A stretch of DNA of 39,632 nucleotides. Origin: a virus. The translations under genes and the position numbers were made by a program. The stretch is taken from IMG/VR virus record IMGVR_UViG_3300028829_003722, positions 1-39,632 of that record; one strand, written 5' to 3'. The notes beneath the pieces are model-generated. The model was not told where the DNA came from. It made no database searches and was given only the letters and a program-made list of their open reading frames with translations. The first letter of the stretch is position 1. Every line of letters starts with the position of its first letter. Positions 15,313 through 24,600 of this stretch are shown here, one piece after another.

Positions 15313-15959
15313 GTAAAAGTAAACTTATAAGTGTGATACCAGACCCTCTGTATAATCCAGAAACACAAAGTTACACACAAACACAATCACCGATAACTCC
15401 CAGAACAAAGATTGGTCGTGGGACAACAATAGCAAAGTTTCTAGGGTCATCTGGAAACAAGACTTCATTTGACCACATTGAATATGAAAGTTTGAGGAGA
15501 GAGATTGCACGTAACCTTACCTTACACGCCCGCGCGATAGATTTGATAAACGGTAATACGTTTAGGTTCAATGACCACAGAGTTGTTGTGAGTGAAGGAG
15601 TTTGTAAAAGACACCCTATTGATACTGGTGACGCGACAATGGCGGCAAAGGCATTAGGTAGATTGTGTTATTATCAAGTTGTAGATGTATATGGAGATAT
15701 AGATTTTGAGAAGACTTTTGATGTTGCAATGTTTTGGTTACAACATTTGAAGTTTCAAAAACTAAGTCTTGATTATGATGACTATAGTCCAGATGGAGCA
15801 CTCACCGTACAGATTGGATTATTGATGCCTGAAGTTCCTATGGACTATCAGATTGAAAAAAAGCGATTCAATCAGGAAGTCGAAACGGTATACAACAACT
15901 ATAAACTAGAACCATATTTAGTTGAATTTCTACAAAAAGAAGAGGCAAACCCTCCCTAA
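15309..15959 (+). CDS. Conserved-looking protein between spike and gp25, function unknown
   Basis: 216 residues; I do not recognise the family. It begins with an ATGA overlap with the spike gene, so it is translationally coupled. Visible: a polar N-terminus rich in Thr and Gln, then FDHIEYESLRREIARNLTLH and ARAIDLINGNTFRFNDHRVV, a mixed alpha/beta middle, and an acidic C-terminus ending EEANPP. No signal peptide, membrane segment or catalytic motif stands out. Position between gp5-derived genes and gp25 suggests a baseplate hub or wedge accessory. Confidence 0.7.
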   Translation: MSKSKLISVIPDPLYNPETQSYTQTQSPITPRTKIGRGTTIAKFLGSSGNKTSFDHIEYESLRREIARNLTLHARAIDLINGNTFRFNDHRVVVSEGVCKRHPIDTGDATMAAKALGRLCYYQVVDVYGDIDFEKTFDVAMFWLQHLKFQKLSLDYDDYSPDGALTVQIGLLMPEVPMDYQIEKKRFNQEVETVYNNYKLEPYLVEFLQKEEANPP

Positions 15960-15964
15960 AAAGG

Positions 15965-15972
15965 TATAAATA
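15965..15972 (+). promoter_or_regulatory. T4-type late box abutting gp25
   Basis: Exact TATAAATA, five bases before the gp25 ATG at 15978. Standard geometry puts +1 on the A of the ATG. A second translation route, by read-through transcripts, would use AAAAAGG at 15958-15964. Confidence 0.55.
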
Positions 15973-15977
15973 AAGGT

Positions 15978-16427
15978 ATGACCAGAAGAGCATTTGCACA
16001 AGAAGACGCAGACTTATCAGTCAACAAGGTTGCAACAAGTCGTCTTAGAAAATATAAAGATATAGACTTGACACTCGCGGTCAAGACTACGACAGGTGAT
16101 GTCTACAAGAAGATTGATGCCGCTGCAGTAAAACAATCTGTGAAGAATTTGATTATGACTAACCGACTAGAGAAACCCTTCAACCCTAGTTTCGGTGCAG
16201 ACATAAGAGGTCTCCTATTTGAACTCGTTGATTATACAGATGGGTTTATGTTGAAGGAAAGAATTATACAGAGTATACGTCAGTATGAACCTAGAGCGGA
16301 GATAACCGACATATCGGTAAAGGGTAATGATGCGTATAAAAATACTGTAAACGCAACAGTAACATTCAGAATAATAAGTACTGCGGAAGTAGTCCAGTTC
16401 AGTACAAATCTTGTAAGGTTAAGATAA
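15978..16427 (+). CDS. 25: Baseplate wedge protein gp25
   Basis: 149 residues; T4 gp25 is 132. It belongs to the GPW/gp25 family, the best-conserved sheath-initiating wedge protein of contractile tails. Seen: DAAAVKQSVKNLIMTNRLEK, PFNPSFGADIRGLLFELVDY, then IIQSIRQYEPRAEITDISVK with the conserved E-P-R, and a terminal beta strand pair (NATVTFRIISTAEVVQFSTN). gp6 starts at the base after its stop, matching the 25-6 order of T4. Confidence 0.92.
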   Translation: MTRRAFAQEDADLSVNKVATSRLRKYKDIDLTLAVKTTTGDVYKKIDAAAVKQSVKNLIMTNRLEKPFNPSFGADIRGLLFELVDYTDGFMLKERIIQSIRQYEPRAEITDISVKGNDAYKNTVNATVTFRIISTAEVVQFSTNLVRLR

Positions 16428-18266
16428 ATGGTAACGACAATAAATTCGACAGGATTAGATTTCAACACAATCAAAAATAATCTCAAGACCTCACTCCAAA
16501 ATTCTGGTGAGTTCAATGATTATAACTTTCAGGCGTCAGGTCTCTCAAGTATCCTAGATGTACTTGCGTACAATACACACTACAATGGACTTGTCGCAAA
16601 CTTTGCATTGAACGAATCATTCTTGAGTACCGCACAACTTAGAGGTTCTGTACTATCTCTCGCAGAGGGCATCGGTTATGTCCCAAACTCAAAGAACGCA
16701 TCACAGGCGACAATAAATCTCACACTCAATCTAAGTAGTGTATCTGGAAGACCCGCAACCATAGATATCAATGAAGACTTCAAATTTCAAACTACGGTTG
16801 ATGATGCAAGTTATATTTTTCAAACCAGAGAGTCCATAAGTGCGACTGATGATGGTGATGGGATATACATATTTAAAGATGTATCTGGAGAAGAAGACCT
16901 TGTTATAACAGAAGGTAAACTTAGGACAAAAACTTTTATTGCACTCCCTGCGGCTCAAAACTCTGTGTATGTTGTACCCGATAAGAATCTTGATATATCT
17001 ACAGTTGTGGTGAGAGTATATGAAAACGCTACCACATCTTCATTCACCACATATTCTAATATCGTAAATGCACGTGCAATAAACGAGAACTCTACACTGT
17101 ATATACTCAGAGAAGCACCAAACGGTTTCTTCGAATTGTCATTCGGTAACGGTGTTACTCTTGGTAATGCCCCTGCATCTGGAAATAAAATAGAAATGGA
17201 ATATCTTTCTGTAACAGGTTCTTTATCGAATGGTGCAAAGGTGTTCAACCCATCCAACTCAATAACAATAACAGTAGGTGGTACAACTCAGAACTATCCT
17301 GTAACCGCAACTACACTGACTAGTGCGGTTGGTGGGACAGAGAAAGAATCCATAGATAGTATTCGTAAGAATGCACCGTTCCAATATGCATCACAAAACA
17401 GAATGGTCACCGCCTCAGATTACACCGCATTGATACTCAAGAACTATCAATCCTTTATTGCAGACATACAATCCTTTGGTGGAGAAGAAGCACTCGAACC
17501 AGAATATGGTGTGGTGTTTGTTTCGATACTTTTCGATTCACTTGTAAATGATACGGTTCAAACTCGTATCAAGAATGAGATACTACAACTATCAGACGAG
17601 TTGTCGGTTGCATCGTTCAGTGTAAAGTTTGCAGACCCCGTAAAAACATTTGTTGAAGTTCAAACATTCTTCCAGTTCAATGAAAACCTAACAACACTCT
17701 CAAGGAATGCGATACAAGGTAGTGTCAATGATGTTATAGAGGGATATTTCTCTGCCAATACAGGGAAGTTTTCACAATCATATAGACGTTCGAATGTACT
17801 TACTCTTGTTGATGAAACAAGTAAGGCAGTGTTATCGTCACGTCAACTTGTAAAAATACAGAGAAGATTTACTCCTACTCTTCTCACTAAGGAATCACAC
17901 ACACTTAGATACGCTGTTGATATCTTTTCACCCGATGACAAAGAATATATTATTCAATCCACGCCATTCATAGTAGGCACATCAACTTGTGTCTTGCGTA
18001 ATAGACTCAACTCAAATATTCTTGAAGTGTTTGATACTACTCAGAGTACAATACTTATTGATAATGTAGGAGAATATTCAGGTGACACGGTAAAAATAGT
18101 TGGTCTTCAAATAGACCGTATTGTAGGGTCAGACACTTTCATCAAACTTAGTGCAACTCCTGCAAACCAAAGTGCTATTTCACCACTTAGAAATGATGTG
18201 ATAGAACTTGATGGTGATAAATCATTCACATCAATCGTAGACGTTGAACAGGGTGTCAATTCATAA
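16428..18266 (+). CDS. 6: Baseplate wedge protein gp6
   Basis: 612 residues; T4 gp6 is 660. gp6 dimers form the ring of the inner baseplate. The N-terminus is diagnostic: DFNTIKNNLKTSLQNSGEFN, then SILDVLAYNTHYNGLVANFA, LNESFLSTAQLRGSVLSLA and GYVPNSKNASQATI. Further on are ITVGGTTQNYPVTATTLTS, then GTEKESIDSIRKNAPFQYA and QNRMVTASDYTALILKNY, the gpJ-like baseplate core. It starts immediately after gp25 and its stop overlaps the next start as TAATG. Confidence 0.92.
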   Translation: MVTTINSTGLDFNTIKNNLKTSLQNSGEFNDYNFQASGLSSILDVLAYNTHYNGLVANFALNESFLSTAQLRGSVLSLAEGIGYVPNSKNASQATINLTLNLSSVSGRPATIDINEDFKFQTTVDDASYIFQTRESISATDDGDGIYIFKDVSGEEDLVITEGKLRTKTFIALPAAQNSVYVVPDKNLDISTVVVRVYENATTSSFTTYSNIVNARAINENSTLYILREAPNGFFELSFGNGVTLGNAPASGNKIEMEYLSVTGSLSNGAKVFNPSNSITITVGGTTQNYPVTATTLTSAVGGTEKESIDSIRKNAPFQYASQNRMVTASDYTALILKNYQSFIADIQSFGGEEALEPEYGVVFVSILFDSLVNDTVQTRIKNEILQLSDELSVASFSVKFADPVKTFVEVQTFFQFNENLTTLSRNAIQGSVNDVIEGYFSANTGKFSQSYRRSNVLTLVDETSKAVLSSRQLVKIQRRFTPTLLTKESHTLRYAVDIFSPDDKEYIIQSTPFIVGTSTCVLRNRLNSNILEVFDTTQSTILIDNVGEYSGDTVKIVGLQIDRIVGSDTFIKLSATPANQSAISPLRNDVIELDGDKSFTSIVDVEQGVNS

Positions 18267-19264
18267 TGCCTCACAACAAGGATATCACATTGAAGGATTT
18301 GGGACGTAGGGAACTAGCTTTCCAAAGACCCGAAGTGAAGGAAATACTTCCAGAGTTTTTCCGTACCGAATATCCTAAACTCATAACTCTACTTGACGAA
18401 TATTATCACTTCGAAAATTCAGACGACTCCCCATCTAAACTTGTAGACGAACTCTTTCTCAGTAGGGATATAACACAGACCGACCTATCCTTACTCGCGT
18501 TCGTTGAAGACGAGTTGTTGTTGGGTCAATCTTTCTTCGAAGGGTTTCAGGATAAACGTGCCTCATCTAAATATTCTAGTGTATTGTTTAGGTCAAAGGG
18601 TAGTAAGTATTCTATACAACAATTCTTCAGAACCTTCTTTGGTATTGACCCCGACATTGTATATACGAAAAATAATGTATTCAATGTGGGTGATAACATA
18701 GGAACAGAAAGTCAAAGGTTCCTTACGGATAATAAATTATATCAGAAACACGCAATACTTATCAAATCAGAACTGGGTGAGAATACATGGAGAGATGCAT
18801 ATAAATTATTTGTTCACCCTGCAGGAACATACTTGGGTTCACAAGTTCAGATAGTAAGTGTTGTTCAGGATACGGTGACTGCGCCGTTTGTTGAACTTCA
18901 AGCTCCTGCACCTATAGCTATTACTAGTGTTGCATCGTTTGAACCTATCGCATCTCTTGACCACACATCACTTGTTGATGATTTCCAAACCGACTCGTCT
19001 GGTATCAAGAGTAGAATTAGACCAGAACTCATTAGTGTTGGTAAGTTCTCTGCAATACAAGTTCAACAAATAGAAGACCAATACGGTACACTCAGAGAAG
19101 CACAGATTGCATCTTCACCAACCTTCGATGACTCAGACCAATCTAATACTAATGGTATGGACTTCTCAAATGACTTCTCATTCGAAACATTAGACCAAGG
19201 AAGACATGTATTTTATAGTGCAGACTCCGACCAATATTTATTAAATCTTGGGCATCTGAGTTGA
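18266..19264 (+). CDS. Wedge-region structural protein, family not recognised
   Basis: 332 residues, start inside the gp6 stop (TAATG). Seen: VKEILPEFFRTEYPKLITLL followed by DEYYHFENSDDSPSKLVDEL, FLSRDITQTDLSLLAFVEDE, and KGSKYSIQQFFRTFFGIDPD. The first half is helical and acidic; the second is beta-rich. In T4 the gene after gp6 is gp7 (1032 residues), and this could be a short counterpart of its N-terminal part, but I see no motif proving that. It closes the gp25-gp6 transcription unit, since a late promoter follows at 19272. Confidence 0.65.
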   Translation: MPHNKDITLKDLGRRELAFQRPEVKEILPEFFRTEYPKLITLLDEYYHFENSDDSPSKLVDELFLSRDITQTDLSLLAFVEDELLLGQSFFEGFQDKRASSKYSSVLFRSKGSKYSIQQFFRTFFGIDPDIVYTKNNVFNVGDNIGTESQRFLTDNKLYQKHAILIKSELGENTWRDAYKLFVHPAGTYLGSQVQIVSVVQDTVTAPFVELQAPAPIAITSVASFEPIASLDHTSLVDDFQTDSSGIKSRIRPELISVGKFSAIQVQQIEDQYGTLREAQIASSPTFDDSDQSNTNGMDFSNDFSFETLDQGRHVFYSADSDQYLLNLGHLS

Positions 19265-19271
19265 AAAAGTA

Positions 19272-19279
19272 TATAAATA
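19272..19279 (+). promoter_or_regulatory. T4-type late promoter before the fibre-like gene and gp8
   Basis: Exact TATAAATA, predicted start near 19285, next ATG at 19304 with TAGGATA (19291-19297) as the likely ribosome-binding region. Confidence 0.72.
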
Positions 19280-19303
19280 GAATAAAGAATTAGGATAATA
19301 TGA

Positions 19304-20305
19304 ATGTCAAAACAAACGCTAAATAAAGGAACTGCCGCGAACGACGGTACGGGTGATACACTTCGTCAGGGTGCGCAAAAAATAAACGAGAACTTTACAG
19401 AACTCTATAATATAATAGGGGGTTCTAGTCTTGGGTCGGGTATCACTTTGGATTCCTCATCTAAGGGTATCATCTTTGAAGGTTCTTCAGCTGACTCACA
19501 TGAAACCACACTCATTCCTGTAAACCCTACACAGGACAATAACGTATATATACCAGATGACGGTGGTACACTCATACTTGACTCATGTCAACAGACACTC
19601 ACAAATAAAACTCTTACAAGTCCTGTCTTGACAACACCACAAATAAATGATACAAGTTCAGACCATCAATATATTGTTGCAGTATCAGAACTTGCGGCAG
19701 ATAGAAATGTAACATTACCTTTACTTGCGGGTGATGATACATTTACATTCAATGCTCATACACAGACACTCAGTAACAAGACCCTTGTAGACCCTATTGC
19801 AAACAATCTAAAAATAGGTGGTATATCAGGTGGTGCAATTTTATTTGATAGTAATAGTAATGAACATCTTACATTTTCAACAACAACTAATGCTGTCAAC
19901 CAAGTGAAGTTTTCGAGCGCGGCGACAGGTAACCCTCCAGAGATTGCATCAGAAGGTGAGACGAACGTACCATTGAATCTATCTGGTAAAGGTACAGGTA
20001 ATGTTCAAGTAAATACAGGTGTTGCATTCTTATCACATGAAGTCTCAACATCAGCTGCATGTTCACTTGTAAAGACAACAACAATTTTCAATGCGGGTGG
20101 TACTATAACCCCGACACTTGCAAACGGTTCGGTTGCAGGACAAACAAAAATATTCACAAATAAAAACTCAGGGAATGCCATACTTACACCCGCTTCTTTT
20201 GCAGGAGGTACTTCAATTACTCTTGGAGCGAATGAAGGATGTGTATTAGTATGGGATGGAACTAATTGGCAAGTAGTGGCGAACAATGGCGGAGCAATAG
20301 CATAA
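19304..20305 (+). CDS. Short tail-fibre/baseplate adaptor-like structural protein
   Basis: 333 residues. The N-terminus LNKGTAANDGTGDTLRQGAQ then KINENFTELYNIIGG is a widespread phage fibre head motif that marks baseplate-attached trimeric proteins. Residues about 95-170 carry two copies of a TQTLSNKTLVDP-type repeat (QQTLTNKTLTSP and HTQTLSNKTLVDP). The C-terminal third is a compact beta domain with LKKT-free, Gly/Thr-rich sequence ending VLVWDGTNWQVVANNGGAIA. No chaperone domain or enzymatic motif is visible. It lies between wedge genes and gp8, so it may be the adaptor that T4 supplies as gp9, although homology to gp9 is not evident. Confidence 0.7.
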   Translation: MSKQTLNKGTAANDGTGDTLRQGAQKINENFTELYNIIGGSSLGSGITLDSSSKGIIFEGSSADSHETTLIPVNPTQDNNVYIPDDGGTLILDSCQQTLTNKTLTSPVLTTPQINDTSSDHQYIVAVSELAADRNVTLPLLAGDDTFTFNAHTQTLSNKTLVDPIANNLKIGGISGGAILFDSNSNEHLTFSTTTNAVNQVKFSSAATGNPPEIASEGETNVPLNLSGKGTGNVQVNTGVAFLSHEVSTSAACSLVKTTTIFNAGGTITPTLANGSVAGQTKIFTNKNSGNAILTPASFAGGTSITLGANEGCVLVWDGTNWQVVANNGGAIA

Positions 20306-20306
20306 A

Positions 20307-21686
20307 ATGGCAATATTAACTAACAAATTCAAAAGAGAACAAATTCAGTTATTGATGAATAACTTTTTAGATTCTTCTTCAAACCATTATTATATTGGTA
20401 TAGGTCGTTCTGATGTGTGGAACTCAACAGACACTGCACCCGACGCGGAAAGTAGTCTTCTCGAAGAAAGACTCTTCAGGAATAATTTACAATCCGTAAA
20501 AAAGGTTGCAGACGTTTCCTTCATTGTTCCAAGATACAATTGGACTTCTGGTTCAACATATAGTGCATACAATGATGCTCAAGTAGGGTTTCCCACAAAC
20601 ACATACTACGTCATGAATGATAACAATCAAGTCTATATGGTTATACAACAGGCAAAGAATGCCAATGGGGTAACACAACCTTCCACAATACAACCTTCAG
20701 GTAACACAGACGGTACTACATTTATTACTGCAGACGATTATGCATGGAAGTTCTTATACTCTATCTCTGCGTTAGATGCGTCTAAGTATATTGCCGCAGG
20801 GTTTCTACCAGTAAAATTACAAGGTGCAACAACAGGTAGTTCACAGGCGTCTGATGTAGAACAACTTGCAGTACAGACTGCCGCAGTGGATGGACAGATA
20901 ACAGGATACGTTTTGGACTCAGGTGGTTCAGGATACACAACAGCTCCTACACTCACTATCGTGGGTGATGGAACAAAGGCAAAGGCAACTGCAACAGAAG
21001 TCGGTGGTGCTATAACTAAAGTAGAAGTTACGGATAGTGCATCAACACTTTGTTTAGGTTCGGGATATAGAAATGCGGTAGTAACACAGGCGGGTGGTTC
21101 GCCTGATAAACCCGCAAAGATAAGACCAGTATTTGCAGTCAAGGGTGGTGTCGGTGCAGACCCTCGTGTGGATTTACGTTCTAACGGTATCATGTTTACA
21201 GTGAAACCCGCAGGAACAGAAACAGGTGATTTCATTATCGGAAACGATTTCCGTCAGGTAGGTCTTATAAGAAACATAAAAGATAGTGATGGAACATACG
21301 GTACAGAACCAGAAGGTGCATTGTTTACAGACCCAACAGGTACTGCATTGAAACAGTTAGTCTTTCAATCTTCAGGAACACAGTTCACTGCAGACAAACG
21401 TATAAAAGGTCAAACATCTTTAGCTGAGGCACTCATAGACAGAGTTGATTCAATAAACGTTTGGTATCATCAAAACGATGCCACAGGTTACGCCTCATTC
21501 TCACAGAATGAAAACGTACAAGAAGTTGATGGTAGTGGTAACAAAGACCTAATAAACACTGCAAGTTATTTCGTGGAACCAGAAGTTGGAACTCTCACTG
21601 GAGATGTGTTATATATAGATAATAGGGCGTCAGTTACACGTGCGTCAGACCAAACAGAAGACATAAAAATAGTCATACAAATTTAG
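20307..21686 (+). CDS. 8: Baseplate wedge protein gp8
   Basis: 459 residues; T4 gp8 is 334. The N-terminal domain is diagnostic: FKREQIQLLMNNFLDSSSNH, YYIGIGRSDVWNSTDTAPD, then TNTYYVMNDNNQVYMVIQQA and ADDYAWKFLYSISALDASKY. The extra length is a beta-rich insertion (about 200-300: ITGYVLDSGGSGYTTAPTLT), a repeat type common in phage surface proteins. The C-terminus RVDSINVWYHQNDATGYASF matches the family end. Starts one base after the previous stop, so it is expressed with the fibre-like protein. Confidence 0.9.
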   Translation: MAILTNKFKREQIQLLMNNFLDSSSNHYYIGIGRSDVWNSTDTAPDAESSLLEERLFRNNLQSVKKVADVSFIVPRYNWTSGSTYSAYNDAQVGFPTNTYYVMNDNNQVYMVIQQAKNANGVTQPSTIQPSGNTDGTTFITADDYAWKFLYSISALDASKYIAAGFLPVKLQGATTGSSQASDVEQLAVQTAAVDGQITGYVLDSGGSGYTTAPTLTIVGDGTKAKATATEVGGAITKVEVTDSASTLCLGSGYRNAVVTQAGGSPDKPAKIRPVFAVKGGVGADPRVDLRSNGIMFTVKPAGTETGDFIIGNDFRQVGLIRNIKDSDGTYGTEPEGALFTDPTGTALKQLVFQSSGTQFTADKRIKGQTSLAEALIDRVDSINVWYHQNDATGYASFSQNENVQEVDGSGNKDLINTASYFVEPEVGTLTGDVLYIDNRASVTRASDQTEDIKIVIQI

Positions 21687-21698
21687 GATAAAAGAATA

Positions 21699-24600
21699 AT
21701 GCCAACAACGTTTACATCAAATGTCTTTTCATCAACCTACAAAGATGACTATGATAGTAGTGATAATTTTCACCGCATCCTTTTCAATAGTGGTCGTGCG
21801 TTACAGGCGCGTGAACTCACTCAGATGCAGACAATTATTCAAGAAGAAATTGCAAGACTTGGTAGTAACTTGTTCACCGATGGTGCATCAGTAAATCCAG
21901 GCGGCCCATCAATAACAAACGATTATCCTTTCGTAAAACTTCAAACCACACCAACCGATGGCCCAAGTTTAGTGGGTGTGGAACTTACTGGTGCAGTTTC
22001 AACAGTGAAGGCACGTGTAGTAGAATATGTTGCTCCTGTTGGTAATGACCCCGCAACAATCTATGTTCGATACACGAATACTTCGGGTGGTTCATCAGGA
22101 ATAAATCCGATAACATTCAATAGTGGAGAAGCTCTCACGGGTGCGGGCGTAAGTGTTCAGACTACTGATATACCTCTGACAAACCCCGCAATGGGATTTG
22201 GTTGTAAAGTATTCAATGATGCAGGAGACTTCTTTGTAAGAGGTCACTTTGTACGTGCGAATGCACAAGGTATAGAAGACATCGTTACAGTTGATGATGA
22301 TACATCATTATATGATAACCAAGGGTCAACACCTAATATCACTGCTCCAGGCGCAGACCGATATCGTATTAGAATGGAACTTACTACTCAGACTTTAGTT
22401 GACTCTGATATATCGGCAGGAACCACAACAAACTTCATGTACTATTGTCGTATTGTAGATGGTCGTATCGTTGACCAAGTAAAGGGTACAGATAACTATA
22501 ACAGAATAAACGACTTACTCGCTACGAGAACAAAGGAAGAGTCAGGTAACTATATCGCAAAGAGATTTAGGGCATCTGCATCACAGAACACTGCAAACAC
22601 TAAGACACTCCTAAACATATCATCAGGAGTTGCGTATGTAAATGGTTATCGTGCAGATAATGAGGTTGCAAAAATATTAGAGGTTGATAAACCAAGAGAC
22701 CAATCTGCAGTACAGAACAATGAAACTACGGGTATTCGATATGGTCAGTACTTCATATGTAATCTACTAAAAGGCAAACTTGATATCAGTACATTCGAGA
22801 CAGTAAATCTAAGAAGTGCCATAACACATGGTGGTTCGACAATAGGTACTGCAAGAGTGAGATATGTAGAAGAAGACGGTGCGTTATTCAAAGTGTATCT
22901 CTTTGATATCAAAATGAACTCTGGTTCAGTTTTACGTGACGTAAAATCTATTGGTACAAGTACAATAAAATATGCAGATATCGAATTGGAACTAGGTAAG
23001 GCAATCATAAAGGAATCATCAAGAATAAACATGGTATTCCCATTACGTCATCCTCGTCCAGAACTTATTGCAGATGCCAATTTTGAAGTACAAAGAATAG
23101 TTACAGGAAATACAAATGGTGCGGGTGCAGTAAACATAGGTGGACTTGGTACAGGTGAAACTTATGTCAATCCTACACAGGCGATAGTAACGGTTGATAG
23201 TGATGGTGCAACTATCACACCAACCATCGCAGTCGCCACAGATGGTTCAACATTGAATATTACGGGTGCAACTGCATCTCAGGCACTCTCTGTATACGCA
23301 AAAGTAAATAAATCAGTCGCAACATCAAGACAGAAAGAACTCACTTCGACACTCACATTCAGTGGTGGTGTAGAGAGTGATGGTACTGCCGCTTCACCTA
23401 CAGGTACAAAGTTTCTAAACTTACACGCAACAGATATACATGAAGTGAGTGTTATCAAAGACGGTACATCTAGTGGTGAGGACATATCCGCAAGATTTAC
23501 TGTTGACAATGGTCAAAGAGTAAGTCACTATGATAATGGTAGACTTGTTTTGAACGAAGGTGCGACTGTTCCCAGTGGAGACGTTTATGTTGAATATAAA
23601 CACTTCACACATGGTGCGGGTGACTTCTTCTCAAGGGAGTCTTATAGAGGTCAACTGGACTACGAAGATATTCCAGACTTCAAAGTAAATGACAGAAAAA
23701 CCGTAAACCTTCGTGACGTAATTGATTTACGTCCTGCGGTTGACTCGGACGGGAACTTCCCCACTGCTTCAATAAACGAATTACCAAATAGTGGTGATAA
23801 TTTTATAAGTGATAACACATACTATCTGCGTAGAACTGATAAGGTTGTTATCAATACTCAGGGTGCAGTCGAGGCAATAACTGGTGTGTCAGGTTTCAAC
23901 TCTCCTGTCCCTCCAACTCCAGAAGATACCTTGTCACTATTTGAAGTGGAAAATAATCCATATGGATTGACCGCAAAGGATGTGGTCATAAGACCTGTTG
24001 AGGCAAGAAGATTTACAATGAGTGATATCTCTAAATTAGAGAAAAGGGTTGAAAGAGTAGAAGAGGCAACATCACTGTCCCTACTAGAACTCAGTGCAGA
24101 CTCACTATTGGTACTTGACTCAGATGGTAGACCTCGTAGTAAGTCGGGTTTCTTTGTTGATAATTTCAGACACAGAAAATTATCGGACGCACAAAATCCA
24201 ATGTATCGTGCCGCTATAAATCCTGCGAAGGGTGTGTTACAACCACAACAGATAGAAGACAATGTCTTGTTGAGATATGACTCCGATAAGTCTTCCAACA
24301 CCATTATCAGGGGTGACACAGTATACCTAAACTATGAACATGCCGTTGCAATAAGTCAGACACAGGTTACAGGTGCATTGAATGTAAACCCATTCGGTGT
24401 TATTACAGGTATAGGTAACATAGAACTGAGTCCACAGGGTGATGAGTGGATTGATACAATAAGTTTACCAGATGTCGTTATTGAAACAACCGCAACAGAA
24501 ACAGTTGATGACCCTATATATGTAGACATTCACCCCTTCCAGCCAGCCACAACAAACCACATGAACATAACTAATGGAACAATAGTAAATTACTATTATG

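Noticed and set aside
18799-18806. TATAAATT resembling a late box
   Set aside because: One mismatch to the consensus and inside a gene with no start nearby.
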